NCBI GenBank assembly: GCA_900471485.1
Contig: UCEU01000001.1
Location: 124,001-188,000, forward strand
Direction: 5' to 3'
Source: Hyphomicrobiales bacterium
GTDB taxonomy: Bacteria; Pseudomonadota; Alphaproteobacteria; Rhizobiales; Rhizobiaceae
DNA: 64,000 bases
The notes under the pieces are model-generated. The model was given only the letters and a program-made list of their open reading frames with translations, was not told the origin of the DNA and did not search any database. Both the position numbers and the translations under genes were made by a program. This document shows positions 50,489-58,095 of the stretch, piece by piece (position 1 is the first letter of the stretch; the number at the start of each line of letters is the position of its first letter).

Positions 50489-51625
50489 ATGCGCTTTGAA
50501 ACCGACATCTCCCTGATCAATTCGCTGCTGCCAGCCATTGTCCAGGCCGAGGATGGGTTGGCGCGGCTGGACGAGCGGGCGGCGCGAGCTTCGATCGGCG
50601 GCGGCTTTTCGGAGCGGCGGCACTACTTCGATGCCGTCGGTGCCTTGTGGGTTGCCGGCGAACTCGTGCATGTCGAGGATTTGGTCCTCCACGACGCTCA
50701 CATGGATACACGCTCGCCGAGCCACGAACTGACGATTGCCCATGCCGTTCTGCGGGCGCGCCGGCGGATATGGTTGGGCGATCCGGCATGGGCGCTGAGC
50801 TCGGCGGGCCTCGGCGTGTTGGCCGGCATCGGCGGAGAAGGCGAGGGTGACGCGATCTCGGGCAAAGCCGCGATCTCGCTCGGCGAGGACGAAGGCGACG
50901 ACGCGGTGGACGATGCGCTTGCCGCCGAGCTCGCCGAGATCGATGCCGTGCTCGAACGCTCCCAGCGGCTGCTCGACAGCCACGCGAACAAGGTGGCGGC
51001 GGACGCGTCTGCCTCCGCCGAGCCGGCCAAGGAGAAGCGCCGGGACGATCCGCTCGGGCTCTTCGACGACGAGGAATGGGACGAGGCGGCGCGGCTCCGG
51101 CAATGGCGCAAGGTGCTTGCGACCGCCGACGGATTGCCGCCTGTGCTCGGCGCCGCGCTGATGTTCGAGGCCTGGGAGAAGATCGAGCCGCTGCGCCGCC
51201 AGCATTGGCTGGGCGGGGTGCTGGTGGCGAGTTACCTGAGGGCGCGCGGCAAGGTCACGTCGCACCTGTTTTCGTTCTACACCGGCCTGAAGACGATCCG
51301 CCACGAACGCCGGCGCGCGCGAGACCGCCTGACGCGGCTGCAGTCCTTCCTCGAGGCGATGAGCGAAAGTGCCGTACTCGGGCTGAAGGAGATGGATCGC
51401 CTTTCGCTGGCGCAGACGCAGATGGAACTGCGCTTCCGCGACCGCCGCTCGAACAGCAGCCTGCCGCAGCTTGCCGAACTCATCCTGTCGCGCCCGATGG
51501 TCTCCACATCGATGGTGGCCCGTGAACTGCGCGTGACGAACCGCGGGGCGCTCAATCTGCTCAACGATATCGGCGTGCGCGAAATGACCGGCCGCGGTCG
51601 CTACCGGGCCTGGGGCATCATCTGA
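50489..51625 (+). CDS. RHE_PE00001/DUF1612-family protein with C-terminal helix-turn-helix
   Basis: The 378-residue protein resembles rhizobial DUF1612 proteins (the RHE_PE00001 group). The first ~110 residues contain the family opening LLPAIVQAEDGLARLDERA and EDLVLHDAHMDTRSPSHELTIAHAVLRARRRIW. A Glu/Asp-rich linker (about 125-210) follows, then the second conserved block PPVLGAALMFEAWEKIEPLRRQHWLGGVLVASYLR. The end (VSTSMVARELRVTNRGALNLLNDIGVREMTGRGRYRAWGI) is a winged-helix-like segment. No biochemical function is known to me. The ATG at 50489 fits family starts; a TTG at 50459 after GGAAG is an alternative. Confidence 0.8.
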   Translation: MRFETDISLINSLLPAIVQAEDGLARLDERAARASIGGGFSERRHYFDAVGALWVAGELVHVEDLVLHDAHMDTRSPSHELTIAHAVLRARRRIWLGDPAWALSSAGLGVLAGIGGEGEGDAISGKAAISLGEDEGDDAVDDALAAELAEIDAVLERSQRLLDSHANKVAADASASAEPAKEKRRDDPLGLFDDEEWDEAARLRQWRKVLATADGLPPVLGAALMFEAWEKIEPLRRQHWLGGVLVASYLRARGKVTSHLFSFYTGLKTIRHERRRARDRLTRLQSFLEAMSESAVLGLKEMDRLSLAQTQMELRFRDRRSNSSLPQLAELILSRPMVSTSMVARELRVTNRGALNLLNDIGVREMTGRGRYRAWGII

Positions 51626-51645
51626 TCCATAGCCCAGAAACAGAA

Positions 51646-51673
51646 AAGCGGCCGAGGATTGCCTCGGCCGCTT
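51646..51673. terminator. Intrinsic terminator of the Bax-inhibitor-1 gene, bidirectional
   Basis: A perfect 12-bp stem (AAGCGGCCGAGG with CCTCGGCCGCTT, 4-nt loop) is followed on the minus strand by TTCTGTTTCTGG. The T-rich run is on the minus side, so it mainly serves the minus-strand gene, but it also lies just past the DUF1612 stop. Confidence 0.75.
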
Positions 51674-51685
51674 CCCTGTGGTGAA

Positions 51686-51726
51686 CACCCGATCCGTGCT
51701 TCCTGTCACAGATTGCGGATCGGGTG
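51686..51726. repeat. Perfect 11-bp inverted repeat preceding the terminator
   Basis: CACCCGATCCG (51686-51696) and CGGATCGGGTG (51716-51726) are exact reverse complements separated by 19 nt. It lies between the Bax-inhibitor-1 stop (51765) and the terminator, so it is a second, larger hairpin in that mRNA's 3' end. Confidence 0.7.
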
Positions 51727-51764
51727 CTCTAGCGCTTCCTTTGCCCCCAGAAGCGCCATAGCCG

Positions 51765-52481
51765 CTATTCCCGCTCGCCGGTGAAGTTCAGCAGCAGCTG
51801 GAAGATGTTGACGAAGTTCAGGTAGAGCGACAGAGCGCCGAAGACGGCCAGCTTCTGGTTCGATTCCTGATCGTAGTTTTCGGAATACTGTTCCTTGATG
51901 TTCTGCGTGTCGTAGGCGGTGAGGCCGACGAAGACGACGATACCGATCACCGAGATGGCGAACTGCAGCGCGCTCGAACCGAGGAAGATGTTGACCAGGC
52001 TGGCAATGACCACGCCGATCAGGCCCATCATCAGGAACGATCCCATGCGCGACAGGTCACGCTTCGTCACGTAGCCGTAAAGGCTGGTGGTGCCGAACAT
52101 GGTGGCCGCGATGAAGAAGGTGCGGGCGATGCTGGTGCCGGTGAAGACGAGGAACACGGAGGCCAGCGACAGGCCCATGACCGCGCAGAACGCCCAGAAG
52201 GTCATCTGTGCAGCGCCTGCCGACATCGTCTGGATCTTGAACGAGAAGAAGAACACGAAGGCGAGCGGCGCCAGCATCACCACCCACTTCAGCGGCGACT
52301 GGAAGATCGGCACGTAGAGCGCCGGCGTGGAGCCGACGATGAAGGCGACGATGCCGGTGATGACCAGGCCGATGCCCATGTAGTTGTAGACGCGCAGCAT
52401 GTGCTGGCGCAGGCCTTCATCAAAGAGCGCCTGCGAGCCGGCGGCCGAGCCGTAGCCGTAACGCGGATTGATCGGGTTCAT
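51765..52481 (-). CDS. Bax inhibitor-1/YccA-family membrane protein
   Basis: The 238-residue protein has a short soluble N-terminus (NPINPRYGYGSAAGSQALFDEGLRQHML) and seven membrane helices. The UPF0005 signature is TSLYGYVTKRDLSRMGSFLMMGLIG and the conserved C-terminal part VGLTAYDTQNIKEQY. Bacterial members are pH-sensitive Ca2+-leak-type channels or FtsH-associated (YccA-like) proteins. The ATG at 52481 has GAGGAGAT. It lies 19 nt downstream of the anti-sigma gene on the same strand, so it may be transcribed with the sigma/anti-sigma pair and be under their control, by inference. Confidence 0.9.
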   Translation of the reverse strand: MNPINPRYGYGSAAGSQALFDEGLRQHMLRVYNYMGIGLVITGIVAFIVGSTPALYVPIFQSPLKWVVMLAPLAFVFFFSFKIQTMSAGAAQMTFWAFCAVMGLSLASVFLVFTGTSIARTFFIAATMFGTTSLYGYVTKRDLSRMGSFLMMGLIGVVIASLVNIFLGSSALQFAISVIGIVVFVGLTAYDTQNIKEQYSENYDQESNQKLAVFGALSLYLNFVNIFQLLLNFTGERE

Positions 52482-52500
52482 ACTGATCTCCTCGGTTGAA

Positions 52501-53268
52501 CTAGTAGAGGGTCCGGGCAAGCTTTTCGGCCGCCTGGTCCAGGTTTATGTTTCGGTCGTCGGCAACAAGGGCGTAAGCCACGTCGCCGATCTGCCAATAG
52601 GCGGATTCCGCATTGTCGAGTGCGATGTGGCTGACAGACTGCACGGCGAATGCACCGGGGCGAACGGCAAACAGCGAGAGCTGTCGGCCGTCCGTCGTCT
52701 TGAGGGCCATCTCGACGCTGGGGCCGAACTCGGACGGGAATATCTGCACATCGGAAATGCTCCAGTCCTCCGGCAGCTGCGGCATGACGATGCCTGTCGC
52801 GGCGCGAATGTCTTCCGGCTTGTATGCGGACACCGTCTGCGACGGCACGGATTGGCGCAGCATCGCCGTGTGGTAGGCGCGCACCGCGTCCTCGACATAG
52901 GCTGGCGCCGGAACCGAGGCCGCGACTTCGGTCGCCGTGAAGGCGCCGAAGAAGGTGTGGGTCGTCCAGCCGGCGGCCACCAGAACCGCGACGGCGGCAA
53001 TGCGCTGCACCGAGTGGAAGATGCGGCCATAGGCAAGGCCACGTTCGAGACGGCGCGCGGCATCGCGGGTATCGGCGCGGCCAAACGCGCTCTCGCCGGC
53101 CAGCGCCAGCCGCAGCTCGCCCTTGACGCTCAGATCCGCCATCACCTTGGCGGCGATCTCGGGATGTTCCGAAAGATAGCTTTCCACCTCGATGCGGCGG
53201 GCGACGCCGAGCTCGCCATCGACATATGCGTCGAGATCGGTATCGATGATCGGATCAACTGCTTTCAT
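52501..53268 (-). CDS. Membrane anti-sigma factor
   Basis: The 255-residue protein has an N-terminal anti-sigma domain (residues ~5-50: DTDLDAYVDGELGVARRIEVESYLSEHPEIAAKVMADL), one membrane helix around 88-106 (IAAVAVLVAAGWTTHTFFG) and a periplasmic domain of about 145 residues. The classical zinc-binding HxxxCxxC is absent, so it is a zinc-free member of the anti-sigma domain group. It overlaps the sigma gene by 14 nt. Its periplasmic part may sense an envelope signal. Confidence 0.82.
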   Translation of the reverse strand: MKAVDPIIDTDLDAYVDGELGVARRIEVESYLSEHPEIAAKVMADLSVKGELRLALAGESAFGRADTRDAARRLERGLAYGRIFHSVQRIAAVAVLVAAGWTTHTFFGAFTATEVAASVPAPAYVEDAVRAYHTAMLRQSVPSQTVSAYKPEDIRAATGIVMPQLPEDWSISDVQIFPSEFGPSVEMALKTTDGRQLSLFAVRPGAFAVQSVSHIALDNAESAYWQIGDVAYALVADDRNINLDQAAEKLARTLY

Positions 53269-53794
53269 TGCTGTTCCCTCCGATTAATCTCAGATGAGAG
53301 GCACGCGGTGTCGTTTCCTCGAAGGCGCGAAGCTGTGCGCGGGCTCGCGAGATGCGCGACATCAGCGTGCCCACGGGAATGCCGAGTGCCGCGGCGGCCT
53401 CCTGGTAGGACAGGTCCTCAATGGCGACGAGATGCAGCGCCTCGCGCTGTTCCTCGGGAAGCTGGAAGAAGGCGTTGCGCACCTGCTGCAGCCGGACCGC
53501 ATGCTCCTGGCCGGCCTGCAGCGACTGGTCGGCCTCCGCGGCCGCCTCGTCGTGACGGCGCGATTGCGAGAGGCCCTGGCGAACACGGTCGATATGGGCG
53601 TTGTGCACGATCGACATCAACCAGGTGCGCAGGTTGCCGCCGCGGCGGAAACTCTGCTTCTTCTCGTAGGCGCGAACCAGTGCATCGTGAACGAGGTCTT
53701 CGGCATCATCCGAATTGCGCACCAGCGAGCGCGCGTAGCGCCTGAGCGCTGCGAGCTGGCCGATGACATCGAATGGGCGTTCTTTTCGTTCCAT
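53255..53794 (-). CDS. ECF RNA polymerase sigma factor
   Basis: The 179-residue protein has region 2 (LAALRRYARSLVRNSDDAEDLVHDALVRAYEKKQSFRRGGNLRTWLMSIVHN) and region 4 (LPEEQREALHLVAIEDLSYQEAAAALGIPVGTLMSRISRARAQL). A 14-nt overlap with the anti-sigma gene shows cotranscription. No Shine-Dalgarno is seen before the ATG at 53794, and a possible ECF-type promoter (GGAAT at 53829-53825, 17 nt, CGTA at 53807-53804) ends only ten bases before the start codon, so a leaderless mRNA is possible. It differs from the FecI-type factor at 16.7 kb. Confidence 0.9.
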   Translation of the reverse strand: MERKERPFDVIGQLAALRRYARSLVRNSDDAEDLVHDALVRAYEKKQSFRRGGNLRTWLMSIVHNAHIDRVRQGLSQSRRHDEAAAEADQSLQAGQEHAVRLQQVRNAFFQLPEEQREALHLVAIEDLSYQEAAAALGIPVGTLMSRISRARAQLRAFEETTPRASHLRLIGGNSNESS

Positions 53795-53803
53795 GACTGA
53801 GTA

Positions 53804-53829
53804 TACGGAACCCGCCGCGATTTTATTCC
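53804..53829 (-). promoter_or_regulatory. Candidate ECF-type autoregulated promoter
   Basis: On the minus strand GGAAT (53829-53825) and CGTA (53807-53804) are 17 nt apart, a spacing used by many alphaproteobacterial ECF promoters. The position implies a transcript starting at or within a few bases of the sigma-factor ATG. Consensus fit is partial. Confidence 0.4.
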
Positions 53830-53872
53830 GTCGCCTTCGAAACTTTTTTGAAAATCGCGCGAAAAAGTCGCG

Positions 53873-54268
53873 TCAGCCGGCCCTGTGGTCGGAAAGTTCC
53901 TCGAGGATAGGGCAATCCGGTCGGTCGTTGCCATGGCAGGCGTGAACGAGATGTTCCAGCGTGCGCCTGAGATCGGTGAGTTCGCGGATCTTGCGGTCGA
54001 TCTCGGTGAGCTTCGTCTGCGTCAGTTCCTTGACGTCGGCGCTGGCGCGGCTCTTGTCCTCATAGAGCGCCAGCAACTGCCGACACTCCTCCACCGAAAA
54101 GCCGAGCCCGCGTGAGCGCTGCAGGAAGCGCAGCTTGTGGACGTCGGCATCGGCGTAGTCGCGATAACCGTTCTCGCCGCGATCGGGCCGGATCAGCCCG
54201 ATCTCCTCGTAGTAGCGGATGGTCTTCGACGGCAGGCCGGAGCGTTCGGCGGCTTCCCCGATATTCAT
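53873..54268 (-). CDS. cueR: Cu(I)-responsive MerR-family regulator
   Basis: The 131-residue protein has the MerR helix-turn-helix (MNIGEAAERSGLPSKTIRYYEEIGLI), a dimerisation helix and the metal-binding loop with C111 and C119 (ACHGNDRPDCP). The two cysteines spaced by seven residues are diagnostic of CueR/HmrR monovalent-metal sensors. The ATG at 54268 has AGGAGG. It lies 9 nt after the copA stop and is cotranscribed with it. It should act at the palindrome upstream of copA, repressing and, with Cu(I), activating by DNA distortion. Confidence 0.92.
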   Translation of the reverse strand: MNIGEAAERSGLPSKTIRYYEEIGLIRPDRGENGYRDYADADVHKLRFLQRSRGLGFSVEECRQLLALYEDKSRASADVKELTQTKLTEIDRKIRELTDLRRTLEHLVHACHGNDRPDCPILEELSDHRAG

Positions 54269-54277
54269 CGCATCCTC

Positions 54278-56773
54278 CTAGAGCCTTGCGAAGCGCAGGC
54301 GCAGCGCGTTTGTGATGACGGAGACCGACGACAGGCTCATGGCGGCGGCGGCGATCATCGGCGAGAGCAGCAGGCCAAAGACCGGATAGAGCACGCCGGC
54401 TGCGAGCGGCACGCCGAGCGCATTGTAGCCGAAGGCGAAGCCGAGGTTCTGGCGAATGTTGCGCATCGTCGCTTCCGCCAGCCTGCGGGCCCGGAGGATG
54501 CCGTTGAGATCGCCTTTGACCAGCGTGATGCCGGCGCTCTCCATGGCGACATCGGCGCCCGTGCCCATGGCGATGCCGACATCGGCGGCGGCGAGCGCCG
54601 GCGCGTCGTTGACCCCATCGCCGGCCATGGCGATGACGGCGCCGCTGGCGCGCAACTCGTCCACCAGCGCCTTCTTGCCTTCAGGCAGAATATCGGCGCG
54701 CACGTCGTCGATGCCGAGTGTTCTTGCGACGGCGCGTGCCGTGCGTTCATTGTCGCCGGTCGCCATGATGATCTTGAGACCCGCCTCGTGCAGCGCCCGG
54801 ATGGCGGCCGCGGTCGTCGGCTTGACGCGATCGGCGACGGCGATGAGGCCGGCGGGCCTGCCGTCGGCGACAACGAACATGACGGTCTTGCCGTCGTCGC
54901 GCAGAGCCTGCAGCGTATCTGCGGCGGATGCGACGTCGATGCCGAGATCATCCATCATCGCGGCATTGCCGAGCGCGACGTCAGTATCCCCCGCCTTGCC
55001 GCGCACGCCCTTGCCTGTCGTCGCTTCGAAGCCCGTGATGTCGAGGAAGGCCACCTTGCGTTCCTCCGCGCCCGAGACGATCGCCTCGGCGAGGGGATGT
55101 TCGGAGCCACGCTCGAGGCTTGCCGCCAGCGTCAGCAGGCGGTGCTCGTCCAGATCGCCGAGCGGCAGCACGTCCGTCAGCCGCGGCTTGCCCTCGGTCA
55201 GCGTGCCCGTCTTGTCCACGATCAAAGTATCGACCTTGGAGAAACGCTCCAGCGCCTCCGCATCCTTGATCAGCACACCTTCCTGGGCGCCACGGCCGGT
55301 CGCGATCATGATCGACATCGGCGTTGCGAGGCCGAGCGCGCAAGGGCAGGCGATGATGAGAACGGCGACGGCCGCGAGCAGTGCATGCGCCAGCCGTGGT
55401 TCAGGCCCGACGATCCACCAGACGACGAAGGCGAGGATCGCGGCGGCGACGACGGCGGGAACGAAGATCGCGGAGACCTTGTCGACGGCGCCCTGGATCG
55501 GAGCGCGCGATCGCTGCGCCTTGGCGACCAGATCGACGATCCGCGACAGCGTGGTATCGGCGCCGACCTTCTCGGCGATCACGACAAGCGTGCCGTTGCG
55601 GTTCAGCGTGCCGCCGGTGACGCTGTCGCCCGGCTGCTTGTCGACCGGCATCGCCTCGCCCGAGATCATCGATTCATCGACGGTCGATTGTCCATCGCGT
55701 ACGGAACCGTCCACGGCGACGCTTTCACCTGGGCGAATGCGCAACGCGTCTCCGACCTTGATCTCCTCGACGGGAACATCGGCCTCGGTGCCGTCGACGG
55801 CGATCCGCCGGGCTGTCTTCGGCGCGAGATCGAGCAGGGCGCGGATGGCCGAGCCGGTGCGTTCGCGGGCCTTCAGTTCCAATACCTGCCCGACGAAGAC
55901 GAGCGCGACGATGACGGCCGCGGCCTCGAAATAAACCGGCACCATGCCGCCATGGCCGCTGACACTATGCGGGAACAGGCCGGGGAAGAGGGTTGCGACG
56001 ACGCTGTAGAGATAGGCGGTCGCCACACCGAGCCCGATTAGTGTCCACATGTTGGGACTGCGGTTCAAGATCGAGGCATAGGCACGCCGGAAGAACGGAA
56101 GGGCGGCCCAGAGGACGACGGGGGTCGCGAGCAGCAGTTCGATCCAGGTCGCCAGCGGTTCGCCGATCCAGTCGCGCAGCGGCAGGCCGATCATCGGGCC
56201 CATGCTTATGGCGAGAAGCGGGATGGACAACGTGGCGCTGATCCAGAGCCGGCGGCTGAAATCGACCAGTTCGGGATTGGGGCCGGCGTCCTCGGGGGGG
56301 ATACCCATCGGTTCCAGCGCCATGCCGCATTTGGGGCAATCGCCCGGATGATCGCTGATCACCTCGGGATGCATGGGGCAGGTATAGAGCGTGCCCTTCG
56401 GCATTGCAGCGGCCGGCGGCTTGCGGCCGTCGGCGTAAGCTTCAGGGTCGGCCTCGAATTTCGTCTTGCAGCCGGCCGAGCAGAAATAGTGCTTCTCGCC
56501 CTCGTGCCGAAGGAAATGTTTGGCGCTCGCCCGGTCGACGCTCATGCCGCACACGGGGTCCTTGGCCGTCAGATATTCCTCCGGCTGCGCCTCGAACTTG
56601 GCGCGGCAGCCGTCGCAGCAGAAATGGTAGGTGTGGCCGTTGTACGCGACCGACGGCTTGCCGACGGGATCGACGGTCATGCCGCAGACGGGATCACGGA
56701 TGACGCCGGGATCCGGCGCCCCGTGGTCGTGACCGTCGTGATGATGATGATGGTGGTTGCCGCTGCTGTCCAT
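54278..56773 (-). CDS. copA: Cu(I)-exporting P1B-type ATPase with YHS and HMBD metal-binding domains
   Basis: The 831-residue pump has a histidine-rich N-terminus (residues 7-18). Two YHS domains follow (about 26-70 and 72-115, each with DPVCGM and a Cx3C pair), then a heavy-metal-binding region (about 129-156, TCPMHPEV and CPKCGM). The P-ATPase core has CPC (IIACPCALGLATP), DKTGT, an HP motif (SEHPLAEA) and GDGVNDAPAL. The YN and MSxSS motifs in the last helices fit Cu(I) transport. Classical HMA domains are absent, replaced by YHS/HMBD. It exports Cu(I) to the periplasm. Confidence 0.93.
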   Translation of the reverse strand: MDSSGNHHHHHHDGHDHGAPDPGVIRDPVCGMTVDPVGKPSVAYNGHTYHFCCDGCRAKFEAQPEEYLTAKDPVCGMSVDRASAKHFLRHEGEKHYFCSAGCKTKFEADPEAYADGRKPPAAAMPKGTLYTCPMHPEVISDHPGDCPKCGMALEPMGIPPEDAGPNPELVDFSRRLWISATLSIPLLAISMGPMIGLPLRDWIGEPLATWIELLLATPVVLWAALPFFRRAYASILNRSPNMWTLIGLGVATAYLYSVVATLFPGLFPHSVSGHGGMVPVYFEAAAVIVALVFVGQVLELKARERTGSAIRALLDLAPKTARRIAVDGTEADVPVEEIKVGDALRIRPGESVAVDGSVRDGQSTVDESMISGEAMPVDKQPGDSVTGGTLNRNGTLVVIAEKVGADTTLSRIVDLVAKAQRSRAPIQGAVDKVSAIFVPAVVAAAILAFVVWWIVGPEPRLAHALLAAVAVLIIACPCALGLATPMSIMIATGRGAQEGVLIKDAEALERFSKVDTLIVDKTGTLTEGKPRLTDVLPLGDLDEHRLLTLAASLERGSEHPLAEAIVSGAEERKVAFLDITGFEATTGKGVRGKAGDTDVALGNAAMMDDLGIDVASAADTLQALRDDGKTVMFVVADGRPAGLIAVADRVKPTTAAAIRALHEAGLKIIMATGDNERTARAVARTLGIDDVRADILPEGKKALVDELRASGAVIAMAGDGVNDAPALAAADVGIAMGTGADVAMESAGITLVKGDLNGILRARRLAEATMRNIRQNLGFAFGYNALGVPLAAGVLYPVFGLLLSPMIAAAAMSLSSVSVITNALRLRFARL

Positions 56774-56808
56774 AAGTCTCTCCTGCGCCCGCGAGGGCAG
56801 TGGATATC

Positions 56809-56839
56809 CTTATGAACCTTCCAGCAACTGGAAGGTCAA
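56809..56839 (-). promoter_or_regulatory. CueR-type promoter/operator of copA-cueR
   Basis: On the minus strand TTGACC (56839-56834) and CATAAG (56814-56809) are separated by 19 nt, the lengthened spacer typical of MerR-family promoters. The spacer overlaps a perfect 9-3-9 palindrome, ACCTTCCAG-TTG-CTGGAAGGT (56836-56816), which is the known CueR/HmrR operator type. Confidence 0.9.
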
Positions 56840-56869
56840 GCGGGAATTTTGTCACGGGTCATCTGAGCC

Positions 56870-58063
56870 TCAGACGAGCTTGCCGCCCTTCGCCACCAGC
56901 CTTCCGGCCTTGTAGACCGCGCGTTCCCTGGGAACGGACGCTACCGCTTCAGGCACATGCTCTGCATCGAGCACCACGAAATCGGCCTTGGCGCCGATGC
57001 GCAGGCCGTAGTCCGCAAGCCGCAATGCCCTCGCACCCGCGGTGGTCACGATATCGAAGGCAGCCTCGAGTTCCTCGTCGGTGTAGAAGCCGGAGCGGTA
57101 GCCAATCATGTTCGCCCGGCCCAGCATGTCGCCGTCGCCATAGGGCCACCAGGAATCGCGGACGTTGTCGCTGCCGGAAAAGACGGCGACCCCGGCTGCC
57201 CGCAGCAGCGCCACCGGTGGGAAATTGTGGGCGCCGGGCGCATTGGTCATGATCGACACGCCTGCCTCGACCAGCGTCTCGGCGGTACGCTTTGCGATAT
57301 CCTGGCCGACATCGCCCAGCCCATAGGCATGGCTGACGGCAACACGACCCTGCATGCCGAGCGACTTGGCCCGGGCGCAAATCTGCTCGATGGTGAAGAC
57401 TCCCAGCGTCCCGGCGTCGTGCAGGTGGATATCGACATCGACGCCGCGCCGCTCGGCGATCCCGAAGACCACGTCGAGATGCCCTTCGATATCGCGGTCG
57501 AAACTTGCGGGGTCGAGACCGCCCACGAGATCGGCGCCGAGCCCGACCGCCGCATCCATCAGGTCGGGCGTTCCGGGGCTCTTCAGGATGCCGCTTTGCG
57601 GAAAGGCGACGAGCTGGATGTCGATCAGGTCGCGGTACTCCTCCCGCACCTGGAGGATCGTCTCGAGCGAGGCCAGCCCGACCGAGCCATCGACCATGAC
57701 GTGGCTGCGCATGGCGGTCGCGCCGTTTGATATGCAGAGCTCGACCTGCTTGCGCGCTCTCACGTCCATCGGTTCGGCGATCGCCATGTTCTGGCGCTGA
57801 AATTCGACGCGCTCGTGCACGTCGAAGCCATTGGTGCACGGCTTGTGCGATATCCACTTGCCGCCATAGAAGCTGGTGTCGAGATGGATATGGCCTTCGA
57901 CGAAGCCGGGCAGGACGAGCGCGCCGTCAAGGTTTGTGATCGGCGCTCCGTTGCCCGGCACATCCGCTTCGTTGTCGATCGCGGCGATGCGGCCGCCCGA
58001 GACGCGGATCGTTTTCAGCGTGCCGTCGGCAAATTTCGCGCGCGTGAAGATCGTATCGGTCAT
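56870..58063 (-). CDS. Amidohydrolase-family protein (cytosine-deaminase-like)
   Basis: The 397-residue metal-dependent hydrolase has the barrel-entry motif GFVEGHIHLDTSFYGG (HxH), a middle HLHDAG and later SHAYGLGD histidine motifs, and FSGSDNVRDSWWPYGDGDML containing the catalytic aspartate. The closing part (GLRIGAKADFVVLDAEHVPEAV) is typical of the amidohydrolase beta-sandwich. It resembles CodA-like deaminases of the cytosine/isocytosine and triazine group, but without specific residues I can assign. The start at 58063 has TGGAG upstream; the frame extends 40 codons further as shadow of pbpC. Confidence 0.85.
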   Translation of the reverse strand: MTDTIFTRAKFADGTLKTIRVSGGRIAAIDNEADVPGNGAPITNLDGALVLPGFVEGHIHLDTSFYGGKWISHKPCTNGFDVHERVEFQRQNMAIAEPMDVRARKQVELCISNGATAMRSHVMVDGSVGLASLETILQVREEYRDLIDIQLVAFPQSGILKSPGTPDLMDAAVGLGADLVGGLDPASFDRDIEGHLDVVFGIAERRGVDVDIHLHDAGTLGVFTIEQICARAKSLGMQGRVAVSHAYGLGDVGQDIAKRTAETLVEAGVSIMTNAPGAHNFPPVALLRAAGVAVFSGSDNVRDSWWPYGDGDMLGRANMIGYRSGFYTDEELEAAFDIVTTAGARALRLADYGLRIGAKADFVVLDAEHVPEAVASVPRERAVYKAGRLVAKGGKLV

Positions 58064-58095
58064 GGCAGCTCCAGTCTTGTGCAAGGTGAGGGTCT

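Noticed and set aside
54137..56041. Long plus-strand open frame (634 codons) opposite copA
   Set aside because: Antisense to a full P-type ATPase; composition dominated by Arg/Asp/Gly/Ala shadow codons and no domain.
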